Source: Rhizorhabdus sp049889055 (GTDB taxonomy: Bacteria; Pseudomonadota; Alphaproteobacteria; Sphingomonadales; Sphingomonadaceae). Taken from it: a stretch of 64,000 nucleotides of DNA. Shown here in pieces: positions 8,163-15,852 of this stretch. The position numbers and the translations under genes were made by a program. The stretch spans positions 372,001-436,000 of the forward strand of contig NZ_JBLTWO010000001.1 of assembly GCF_049889055.1 (NCBI RefSeq), given 5' to 3'. Numbering within the stretch: position 1 is the stretch's first letter; each line of letters opens with the position of its first letter. Below the pieces are notes generated by a model. The model was not told the origin of the DNA. It was given only the letters and a program-made list of their open reading frames with translations, and made no database searches.

Positions 8163-9334
8163 CAACGCGCCCCCCGGGGCATGCCGAGCCCGATCTGCGC
8201 CACCATGTCGCGCAGCACCTCGGCGGTGCCGCCGCCGAAGGTGTTGATCTGGCATTTGCGATATTCGCGCTCGATCCGCCCGCGCAGCACCGCGCCGGGC
8301 GATCCGTCGCGGATCAGCCCGACCGGGCCGAGCACGTCGAGCAGCAGGCGCATGACCTTGATCATCGCCTCGGTGCCGAACACCTTGAGGCCCGAGGCGA
8401 GATCGGCCCGGGTCGAGCCCTGCGCCACTTCGGCTGCGACGCGGTTCCCCATCACCCCGACCGCGCGCAACAGCGCGTAGGATTCGCCGAGCGCCGACTG
8501 GACCCAGGGCACGTCGATCAGGCGGCCCCCGCCCGACGGCGTCTCGCGCGCCCAGGCCACGACCTCGTCGAAGCAGCCATTGCCGGTATAGGTGAGCGCG
8601 GCGAGGCCAATGCGTTCATGGTTGAGCTGCTCGGCGATCAGCCGCCAGCCGCCATTCACTTCGCCGATCACCATGTCGGCGGGGACGCGGACGTCCTCAT
8701 AGTAGGTGACGTTGGTGCGGAAGCCGCCGACGGTCCAGATCGGGGAGACCGAGAAACCGGGCAGCGACGTGTCCATCATCAGGATGGTGATCCCCTTGTG
8801 CGGAGGCGCATCGGGATCGGTCCGCACCGCGAGGAAGACATAGTCCGCCCCCTCGGCGCCGCTGGTGAAGATCTTCTGCCCGTTGATCACATAGTCGTCA
8901 CCGTCGCGCACGGCCTTGGTCTTGAGCGCGGCGAGGTCGGTGCCGGCGCCCGGCTCAGAATAGCCGATCGCGAAGATGAGGTCGCCGCTGGCGATGCGCG
9001 GCAGGATGTCGCGCTTCTGCTTTTCGGTCCCCAGCCGCATCAGCGCCGGACCGACGGTGTTGACGGTGACGAAAGGAAATGGCGCCTCCGCCAGCACCAG
9101 TTCCTCGAGCAGGATCTTCTGGGTGAGCGGATCGAGGCCGCGTCCGCCATATTCGACCGGCCAACCGGGGGTCAGCCAGCCGTCGGCGCCCATCTTGCGG
9201 ATGATCTGTCGATAGACGGGGCCGCTTTCGGCGTTGACCGTGGCGGCGCGCACCTCGGGCGTCATCAGCCTGTCGAGATAGGCGCGGAACTCGGCCCGCA
9301 GCGCCTGCTGGTCGGGCGTGAACTCAACGTGCAT
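8162..9334 (-). CDS. chsE2: ChsE2-like (FadE29) acyl-CoA dehydrogenase subunit
   Basis: A 390-residue acyl-CoA dehydrogenase. AIGYSEPGAGTDLA, GQKIFTSGA and the C-terminal INTFGGGTAEV resemble M. tuberculosis ChsE2 (FadE29). The start is taken as ATG 9334, with a GGAGC site upstream. This overlaps the end of the ligase gene by 11 nt; an in-frame ATG at 9382 would extend further into that gene and is less likely. It is expected to form a heterotetramer with ChsE1 and to dehydrogenate the isopropionyl-CoA side chain of steroids. Confidence 0.85.
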   Translation of the reverse strand: MHVEFTPDQQALRAEFRAYLDRLMTPEVRAATVNAESGPVYRQIIRKMGADGWLTPGWPVEYGGRGLDPLTQKILLEELVLAEAPFPFVTVNTVGPALMRLGTEKQKRDILPRIASGDLIFAIGYSEPGAGTDLAALKTKAVRDGDDYVINGQKIFTSGAEGADYVFLAVRTDPDAPPHKGITILMMDTSLPGFSVSPIWTVGGFRTNVTYYEDVRVPADMVIGEVNGGWRLIAEQLNHERIGLAALTYTGNGCFDEVVAWARETPSGGGRLIDVPWVQSALGESYALLRAVGVMGNRVAAEVAQGSTRADLASGLKVFGTEAMIKVMRLLLDVLGPVGLIRDGSPGAVLRGRIEREYRKCQINTFGGGTAEVLRDMVAQIGLGMPRGAR

Positions 9335-11150
9335 GGGGGGATGCTCCTGCAAAGGGAGGGATGTCGAGCCGCGCCAACGCATCGGGCGTCAGCGGCACAT
9401 AGGTGCGGGCCTGGGGGTCGGCGACGTAGAGCGGATCGCCCTTTGCGGCCCCGGGATCATAGCCTTCGCGCTGCAGATCGACCTTGCGCAGCTTGAAGGT
9501 GGTGGTCATGTCGGCAGTGTCGGACAGCCTGACGAACAGCGGCATCGCATAGCTGGCCAGCCGCTCGGCCGCGAAGGCGTAGAAAGCCTCTGGCTCGAAA
9601 GCCTCGCCCTCAGGATAGGTCAGCGCGACCATGCCGGCGCGCCCCTCGGTCCCCGGCACCGCAACGCCATAGACGTTGACGATCGACGGACCGGGGAAGC
9701 CCGACAACACAGTCTCGACCTCGGCGGTGGAGACATTCTCGCTCTTCCAGCGATAGGTGTCGCCGACCCGGTCGACGAAGAAGAAATAGTCGTCCTCGTC
9801 GAAGCGCACGAGATCGCCCGAGCGGAACCAGCGGTCGCCCTCGCGGAACAGGTTGCGCAGCAGCTTCGCTTCGGTCGCCTCTGCCGAGGTATAGCCTTCG
9901 AAGAAGCCACCGACGCCGGTGCCGTCGAGCACCTCGGCGACCAGTTCGCCGACCTCGTGCGGCCCGGCCTCTACATAGGCGCCATCGGCGTCGCGGACAT
10001 GCTCACCCGCCGCGACGTCCCATTTGAGGATGCGGATGTTGGTCGCCTTGGGATAGGGCAGCCGCCCGACCGAACCCGGTCGGCAATCGACATTGGTGAT
10101 CCCGTAATTGGCCTCGGTCGATCCCAGCCCTTCGATGATCGTCTCGACCCCGAAGCGATCGGAAAAGGCGGTCCAGACATCGGGCTTCAGGCCCGCCCCG
10201 GTCATCACCCGCAGGCTGTGGTTACGGTCGTCGGGCGATGGCGGCGACGCCATCAGATAGCGGACGATCTCGCCGATATAATAGGTCGCGGTGATGCGAT
10301 GCCGCCGCACATCCTGCCAGAAGCCCAAGCGGCTGAACTTGCGGCGGAGCACGAAGGGCCGGCCGGTGGCCAGCGCCACCGAAGGCACCACCATGCCGCC
10401 GGCTCCGTGATAGAGCGGCAGCACGCAATAGAAGACGTCCCCGGCGCCGAACTCCATCAGGCCGGTCATCATCTCACCGGCGTTCAGGAAGCGCATGTGG
10501 CTCATCCGCGCCGCCTTGGGCAGGCCGGTCGTGCCCGAGGTGAAGATCAGGTAGAGCGGATCGGCCATCACGACGCCCGCCCGCGCGCTGCGCGGGGGAT
10601 TGGCATCGAATGCCGCCGCCATGTCCGCGTCGAGATCGCGCCAGCCCTGTGCGCTTCGATCCGCCCCCGTCTCCGACTGTTCGAACAGCAGCGCCGGTAG
10701 ACTTTCGGCCGGCATGCGAGCGACGGTCTCGACCAGCTCCGAGCCGACGATCAGCCCCTTGGCCTCGACCTGGCGCAGCGCATGGGCAAGGACGTCCCCC
10801 GTCGCGCTCGTATTGAGCAGCGCGGTGACCACGCCGATCTTCGACAGGCCCAGCCAGACCATCAGGAATTCGGGCCGGTTGAGCATCAGCAGAGCGACGA
10901 CATCGCCCTTCTTGAGGCCGACTGCCGATGCCGCATGGGCGACGCGGTTCGCGCGGCGGTTCATCTCGGCGAAGCTGATCGACTGCTCTTCGAACAGGAT
11001 GAATGGCGTGTCGGCCGCATCTACGGCGCGTTCCTCGAGCCGGTCGGCGACACTGTAATCCATGTCGCGCGCGAAGCCGGCAACGCGCTGATAGCCGCGC
11101 ATCAGCCGCGCCATGCTCTCCTCGCGGCTGGGGACGACGAAATCCTTCAT
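9324..11150 (-). CDS. FATP/very-long-chain-type acyl-CoA synthetase
   Basis: A 608-residue adenylate-forming ligase. The P-loop-like motif IFTSGTTGLPK lies near residue 205, and the segment YRWKSENVSTAEVE is typical of the FATP (SLC27/FadD6) branch, which includes the bile-acid and very-long-chain acyl-CoA ligases. Given its place directly upstream of the chs genes, it probably activates a steroid side-chain carboxylate (C24 or C22) to its CoA thioester with ATP. The start at ATG 11150 overlaps the hydrolase stop (ATGA). The exact chain length of the substrate is not readable from the sequence. Confidence 0.82.
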   Translation of the reverse strand: MKDFVVPSREESMARLMRGYQRVAGFARDMDYSVADRLEERAVDAADTPFILFEEQSISFAEMNRRANRVAHAASAVGLKKGDVVALLMLNRPEFLMVWLGLSKIGVVTALLNTSATGDVLAHALRQVEAKGLIVGSELVETVARMPAESLPALLFEQSETGADRSAQGWRDLDADMAAAFDANPPRSARAGVVMADPLYLIFTSGTTGLPKAARMSHMRFLNAGEMMTGLMEFGAGDVFYCVLPLYHGAGGMVVPSVALATGRPFVLRRKFSRLGFWQDVRRHRITATYYIGEIVRYLMASPPSPDDRNHSLRVMTGAGLKPDVWTAFSDRFGVETIIEGLGSTEANYGITNVDCRPGSVGRLPYPKATNIRILKWDVAAGEHVRDADGAYVEAGPHEVGELVAEVLDGTGVGGFFEGYTSAEATEAKLLRNLFREGDRWFRSGDLVRFDEDDYFFFVDRVGDTYRWKSENVSTAEVETVLSGFPGPSIVNVYGVAVPGTEGRAGMVALTYPEGEAFEPEAFYAFAAERLASYAMPLFVRLSDTADMTTTFKLRKVDLQREGYDPGAAKGDPLYVADPQARTYVPLTPDALARLDIPPFAGASPHAR

Positions 11151-12004
11151 GCAATGGGCTCCGGCAGCGTATCGAGAAAGGTCAGGAGGGCGCCGAGGAA
11201 GGCGTCATTGTCGTCGCCGGCGACCATGTGATGCGCACCCGCGATCGGCACGACCTGCGCATCGGGCAGCATCTCGCGAAAGCGCGCCGCACCCGCCTCG
11301 GACACGATCTCGCTCGCCGTGCCGTGGACCAGCATCAGCGGGCTGTTCACCGCCTGCGCGGCGGCGGACAGGCGCCGGTTGATGTCGTCCATGTCCCATT
11401 TGGCGTTGGGCCGGACGAAGGCGGGATCCCAATGCCAGTACCAGCGCCCGTCGGCGCGCTGGCGCAGGTTGCGCGACAGGCCATCGAGCCGATCGGGACG
11501 CGGGCGGTGAGGCAGATAGGCGGCGATCGCGTCGGCAGCCTCGTCGAGCGTGTCGAAGCCGCTATCGGTGCCGCGCATGAAGCCGACGACCTGCTCGCCG
11601 CCCTTCTTCTCCATCCAGGGCACGATATCGACCAGCACGATCCCCGCGACTTCGGCCTGCGGGGCCTCGCCCGCCGCCAGCAGCGACGCCAGCCCGCCGA
11701 GCGATGCGCCGACGAGGATAGGCGGAGCGTCGAGGCTACCGATCACGCGGCGCAGATCCTCACCGAAGCGGTCGAGCAGATAGTCGCCATCCTCCGACCA
11801 GCCGCTCTCGCCATGGCCGCGCTGGTCGACCGCGAGCGCGCGATAGCCGGCGCGCGCCAAGGCCGCGACCGCGTTGCGCCAGGATCCGCGCGTCTGACCG
11901 CCGCCATGCAGCAGGATGACGGGCTGGCCATCCGCCGGCCCGGCGACATCGGCCGCCAGCGCGATGCCGTCCGCGCCCTCCAGCCGGATCGCGGTCAGTT
12001 CCAT
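11147..12004 (-). CDS. Alpha/beta hydrolase with Ser nucleophile
   Basis: A 285-residue alpha/beta hydrolase. The oxyanion region is HGGG (33-36), the nucleophile elbow GASLGG holds Ser101, and the C-terminal GAHH carries the catalytic His near residue 258. It therefore acts as an esterase, thioesterase or C-C hydrolase, not as an epoxide hydrolase. It sits in the side-chain operon between the Coq4-family gene (10-nt overlap) and the acyl-CoA ligase (4-nt overlap). Possible roles are deconjugation or thioester cleavage. It could also supply the missing HsaD-type hydrolysis, though it lacks the closer meta-cleavage hydrolase look. Confidence 0.82.
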   Translation of the reverse strand: MELTAIRLEGADGIALAADVAGPADGQPVILLHGGGQTRGSWRNAVAALARAGYRALAVDQRGHGESGWSEDGDYLLDRFGEDLRRVIGSLDAPPILVGASLGGLASLLAAGEAPQAEVAGIVLVDIVPWMEKKGGEQVVGFMRGTDSGFDTLDEAADAIAAYLPHRPRPDRLDGLSRNLRQRADGRWYWHWDPAFVRPNAKWDMDDINRRLSAAAQAVNSPLMLVHGTASEIVSEAGAARFREMLPDAQVVPIAGAHHMVAGDDNDAFLGALLTFLDTLPEPIA

Positions 12005-12801
12005 TCGGCCGATGCCGCTGCAGTGTCCGCGAGACGGACGCCGCGTATGCCGAGATGCTCGCGCGCATCCTCCGGGGTCATGTGGAAGACCTCCTCATAG
12101 CGCATCAGGAAGATCGGGTCGGACTTGCGCCCGACCTTGGCACCGCGCTCGACTGCGTCGAGGACAGTCAGCCAGGTCTGCGGATAATGGAGCACCGCGC
12201 GGGTGATGATCCGCGTCGATCCGAGGATGGAGAAGACCGACAGTTCGCCAGCAAGTTCGGGGCTCAGATGCACGAACAGGTTCGCGAGGCGCATATAATA
12301 AGGCACGACCTCGCCGATGAAATCGAAGCCGCCGCCGCCGAGGATATGCTCGAGGTCATGCTGCTGTCCGGCGCGGAAGTTGAAATATTCATAGTCGTTG
12401 CGCGCCTTGACCGGCGGCACGATGTCGACCTGGAGATCATTGTCGACCAGCTGGCGATAGAAGATATTGCCGACCGTTCCCGGCGCATATTGGGCGAGGT
12501 CGTCGCGCTGGAAGGTAGAGGCATAGCCTTCCTCGAACCAGGCATTCAGCGCCGGGTTCTTCTTCCGCTCCTCGGCGAACAGCGCGTTGATATGGTCGAT
12601 GTTCTGGATCTGCCGGAGCAGAAGAACGAGCTGGATCGAGTCGGACGGCGTCGGCACGTCGGGGCCGTTCCGCCGCAGCATGTGCGTCGACACCCAATCG
12701 CGCAGGCGGGCATCGTTGAGATATTTGGACGAGCTGATCAGCGTGCTGCTGTCGGTCGACAGCGGCACGATCCCTTTCATAAGATAGCTGTAATCGTTCA
12801 T
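11995..12801 (-). CDS. Coq4-family protein
   Basis: A 268-residue protein with the exact Coq4 metal-binding signature HDxxHx11E: His148, Asp149, His152 and Glu164, in the context QQHDLEHILGGGGFDFIGEV. Eukaryotic Coq4 is a ubiquinone-biosynthesis scaffold now linked to decarboxylation chemistry on a hydrophobic ring substrate. Here the gene sits inside a steroid side-chain operon, translationally coupled on both sides, so a lipid- or steroid-binding role is more likely than quinone synthesis. The start at ATG 12801 overlaps the AtuA-family stop by 4 nt. Confidence 0.8.
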   Translation of the reverse strand: MNDYSYLMKGIVPLSTDSSTLISSSKYLNDARLRDWVSTHMLRRNGPDVPTPSDSIQLVLLLRQIQNIDHINALFAEERKKNPALNAWFEEGYASTFQRDDLAQYAPGTVGNIFYRQLVDNDLQVDIVPPVKARNDYEYFNFRAGQQHDLEHILGGGGFDFIGEVVPYYMRLANLFVHLSPELAGELSVFSILGSTRIITRAVLHYPQTWLTVLDAVERGAKVGRKSDPIFLMRYEEVFHMTPEDAREHLGIRGVRLADTAAASAEWN

Positions 12802-14612
12802 GCCAATGTCTCCGCATGGAGGGTCGCCGCGAGCGAGCGCGGCACTGCGACGGGAAAGCGCATGATCAGCTGCGCCATGCTCTTGGCGGCCGGATCGAGC
12901 CCGGCACCGCTCAATATGCCGCCGCCCAGGCAGCTATGGACGACGAAGTTCAGCGCCGAGAAACCGGGAACCGCATAGCGGTCGACCCGAGGCAGGCTGC
13001 CGTCAGGCGAGAAGTGGCGATACCATTTGCCCACTGTCTCGGGCGTCATCGCGGCGGCGATCCAGCCGATCCAGTCGGGGTTGCGCGCGATCACCGCGAC
13101 GTTGAACAGGCTGCCCTTGTCGCCACTTCTTCCCCAGGCGAGGTCGATCAGGTCGACCCTCACCATGTCCTCCTCGGGCACGGCGACAACGATGGCCGGC
13201 GCAGCGATCTCGCTCGTCCGGCCGGGAGCGATCGGGACAGGCCAGCTATCGCCGCCCATCGTCACCAAAGGCTTCACCGTTTCGCGCGGCAGCAGAAAGC
13301 CGAACAGCCCGGTGAGCGGCTGGACGGTGGTCGCGAGGTTGATGCTGGTGCCGACCGACATCGTCGTGATGCCCGAGGCCTGCTCGCGCGCGAACAGGCC
13401 CGCGCCCTCGATCATGGGGTGGTCGACCGTCAGCTTGAGCACCACCTCGCGCGCGCCGGAGATGCGGGCATGCGGGCCGTAGCTGGCCTCCTCGCCGATC
13501 ACGACGACCGAGGTGCCGCTGAAGTCCGGCAGGTTGCGCGCGCGCAGCAGGCTCCGGCCGCGTTCGATCAGCGCCTGCCCCTGACGCCGCGCCTTGGCGC
13601 CCGCGCTCTCGCCGATGATCGGGGTGAGCCCGGTGGTCCGCCAGCCCATGTCGAAGGTGACACTGGCCTTGAGCCACGGCGTTGGCGGCCGCCCGCGCGC
13701 GCCGCTGACATGCACCCGGTCGGGCCCAACCTGCTCTAGGCGGACCTCGCTGAAGTCGCAGGAGACGTCCGCGACCACATAGTCGGCCGGATTGCTGACC
13801 TCGTAGAGCAGCTGCTCGGCAACCGTTCCGACCGAGACCAGTCCGCCGGTTCCCTCGGGCTTGGTCAGGATCATGCTGCCGTCCGGGGCGACCTCCCCGA
13901 TCGGAAAGCCGATCAACTCCCAGCCCTCCACCGCGTCCCAGTCGGTGAAGGTGCCGCCCGTGACCTGGGTGCTGCATTCGAGCAGATGACCGGCCAGCGT
14001 CCCCGCCGCGAGCATCGCATAATCGTCGGCTTGCCAGCCATATTCGTAAACCAGCGCACCGAGCACGATCGCGGAATCGACCACGCGCCCGGTGATCACG
14101 ATGTCGGCGCCGCGAGCCAGCGCCGAAGCGATCGGAAAGGCGCCCAGATAGGCGTTGGCGGTGAGCACCTTATCGGGGAAAGCCGCACCGGTGAACATGT
14201 CGCACACGCCCGAGGCGCGCAGATCTTCGACCCGGTCGATGAGCTCGTCGCCGGTCACCGCCGCGACCTTCAGCGAAAGCCCCTCGGCCGCGATCTTCTC
14301 TTCGACGGCCCGGGCTAGGCCGAGCGGATCGAGCGCACCGGCATTGGCGATGATCTTCACCCCCTGCCGCGCGATCTCATGCAGATGCGGCCCGACATGG
14401 ACCGTCAGGAAATCAGGCGGGTAGAGTGTGGGTGGTGTCGCCTGGCGCGAGCGGCCGAACATGCCCATGCTCGCCTCGGCCAGATAATCGAAAATGATAT
14501 AGTCCAGACCGCCGGCGGCCAGCAGTTGCGGCACGCCCAGCGCGCTGTCGGCGAAATAGGCCGATCCGCCACCGATCCTGATCCTGCGGCCTGCGTCTGT
14601 CTTTATGGTCAC
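12798..14612 (-). CDS. AtuA-family (DUF1446) protein with C-terminal AtuA-like domain
   Basis: A 604-residue protein in two parts. The N-terminal DUF1446 domain (about 1-450) has IGGGSAY and TGRVVDSAIVLG. The C-terminal domain carries DLAWGRSGDKG (near 505). The family is named for acyclic terpene utilisation (citronellol/geraniol degradation in Pseudomonas), where its reaction is not settled. It is the first gene of the leftward side-chain operon and overlaps the Coq4-family gene by 4 nt. The 99-nt gap before the AraC gene (14613-14711) must hold the operon promoter unless transcription reads through from AraC. Confidence 0.85.
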   Translation of the reverse strand: MTIKTDAGRRIRIGGGSAYFADSALGVPQLLAAGGLDYIIFDYLAEASMGMFGRSRQATPPTLYPPDFLTVHVGPHLHEIARQGVKIIANAGALDPLGLARAVEEKIAAEGLSLKVAAVTGDELIDRVEDLRASGVCDMFTGAAFPDKVLTANAYLGAFPIASALARGADIVITGRVVDSAIVLGALVYEYGWQADDYAMLAAGTLAGHLLECSTQVTGGTFTDWDAVEGWELIGFPIGEVAPDGSMILTKPEGTGGLVSVGTVAEQLLYEVSNPADYVVADVSCDFSEVRLEQVGPDRVHVSGARGRPPTPWLKASVTFDMGWRTTGLTPIIGESAGAKARRQGQALIERGRSLLRARNLPDFSGTSVVVIGEEASYGPHARISGAREVVLKLTVDHPMIEGAGLFAREQASGITTMSVGTSINLATTVQPLTGLFGFLLPRETVKPLVTMGGDSWPVPIAPGRTSEIAAPAIVVAVPEEDMVRVDLIDLAWGRSGDKGSLFNVAVIARNPDWIGWIAAAMTPETVGKWYRHFSPDGSLPRVDRYAVPGFSALNFVVHSCLGGGILSGAGLDPAAKSMAQLIMRFPVAVPRSLAATLHAETLA

Positions 14613-14711
14613 GCGCGTCCCTTCTCCTCGGTGGACATAATCACGGCGGAGAGGACGCTGCGACAGGCGCGCCTGTATGTATCGCGGCGCCGATATTCCG
14701 ATCCGCGCAGA

Positions 14712-15554
14712 TCAGTCGATCGTCATTTCCGAGCGAAAACGGCCCGGCGTCGTCCCTGTCGCCTTGCGGAAGGCCAGCGTGAAGCTGCTCGCGCCGCTGA
14801 ACCCCAGCGTGGCCGCAATCTGCTTCAGCGGCATGTCGGTCTCGCGCAGCATGGCCTGCGCGCGGGACAGCCGGATTTCCTCGACGAAGCGATGGACGGT
14901 GCGTCCGGTCGTCGCGCGGAACACGCGGGCGAAATGGCTGGGGCTGACCTCGGCGAGTTCGGCCAGTTCGGCGATGGTCAGCCGCTCGCCCGAGGATGCC
15001 GCGACACGATCCTCGATCCGGCGCAGCTGCCATGCCGCAAGCTTGCCGCGCACGCTGTCGGCATCGCTCGTCGAACGCCGGAAATAGCGGGCCAGATCGA
15101 CCGCCAGTGTCGTCGCCAGCGCATCGATCAGCACATCCGATCCGAAACCGGGGGACAGCGCCTCGGCCGCCATGCGTTCCATCGCCGTGCGTACGCGCAC
15201 GTCCCGCACGTCGCCGCAGAGCGCCAGCTGACGCCGGTCGGTCGGGTCGAAGTCCTCGGGCAGCCAGCCGACGGCCGAACTGCATACCGAGAGACGCCGA
15301 TCCCCGCCCGGTCCCGTCGCGCTGATCGCCGCGCCGGCCGGGATGACCATCATGCCCCCCAGCGGCAGGACCGAGCTGCTCGCGTCCGCCGAACGGAAGA
15401 TGCCGGCCGAACCCCGCGCCGGGTTTTCGCACAAAACGACAAGATCGCGTCCCGGCGCCCGCGTGTCGCGCGACGGCCGCTCATAGCGATAGGTATAGAC
15501 GTGCACCCGCGTCCGATCGGTGCGGAGCTCGCCGTCAGTCCGGGCGCGTCGCAT
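14712..15554 (-). CDS. AraC-family transcriptional regulator
   Basis: A 280-residue regulator. The C-terminal ~100 residues form two helix-turn-helix motifs (LAELAEVSPSHFARVF, then IAATLGFSGASSFTLAF) ending in GTTPGRFR, the AraC signature. The N-terminal part is a likely effector domain. It is divergent from the TonB receptor at 15853 and lies immediately upstream of the side-chain operon on the same strand, so it could control either. The 15555-15852 gap carries four copies of a TACGCA/TGCGTA hexamer. Confidence 0.9.
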   Translation of the reverse strand: MRRARTDGELRTDRTRVHVYTYRYERPSRDTRAPGRDLVVLCENPARGSAGIFRSADASSSVLPLGGMMVIPAGAAISATGPGGDRRLSVCSSAVGWLPEDFDPTDRRQLALCGDVRDVRVRTAMERMAAEALSPGFGSDVLIDALATTLAVDLARYFRRSTSDADSVRGKLAAWQLRRIEDRVAASSGERLTIAELAELAEVSPSHFARVFRATTGRTVHRFVEEIRLSRAQAMLRETDMPLKQIAATLGFSGASSFTLAFRKATGTTPGRFRSEMTID

Positions 15555-15852
15555 ATAGCCTCTCCATCGGTCTGGTGCCGGGCGAAGTCAGCCTAGCCGA
15601 GGGCGAGCGGCATAACCAGCAGGAACACATCTATGCGTATCAGCGGCCAGCTTGTCTTTACGCAGCTACGCAAGCCTCAAAACACCAGCGCAAACGAATG
15701 CTGCGGCGCATTCTGACAAAAATGTCACAATTTGCGCATTGTTTGTAATTTTGAGATACGCATTCCGGATTGACTTGGGTCATTTTCGAGACTTATGCGT
15801 CGCCACGATACAGAAGCACCGGACCATGATCCGGGAACCGAGGGGACGTAGA
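15555..15852. promoter_or_regulatory. Divergent promoter region with four TACGCA-type hexamers
   Basis: This 298-nt gap lies between the AraC gene and the first TonB receptor. It is AT-richer than its surroundings. TGCGTA occurs at 15634-15639, and TACGCA at 15659-15664, 15667-15672 and 15757-15762; two copies are direct repeats 8 nt apart. AGGGG at 15841-15845 is the receptor's ribosome binding site. No small gene was seen here. The hexamers are candidate AraC half-sites. Confidence 0.5.
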
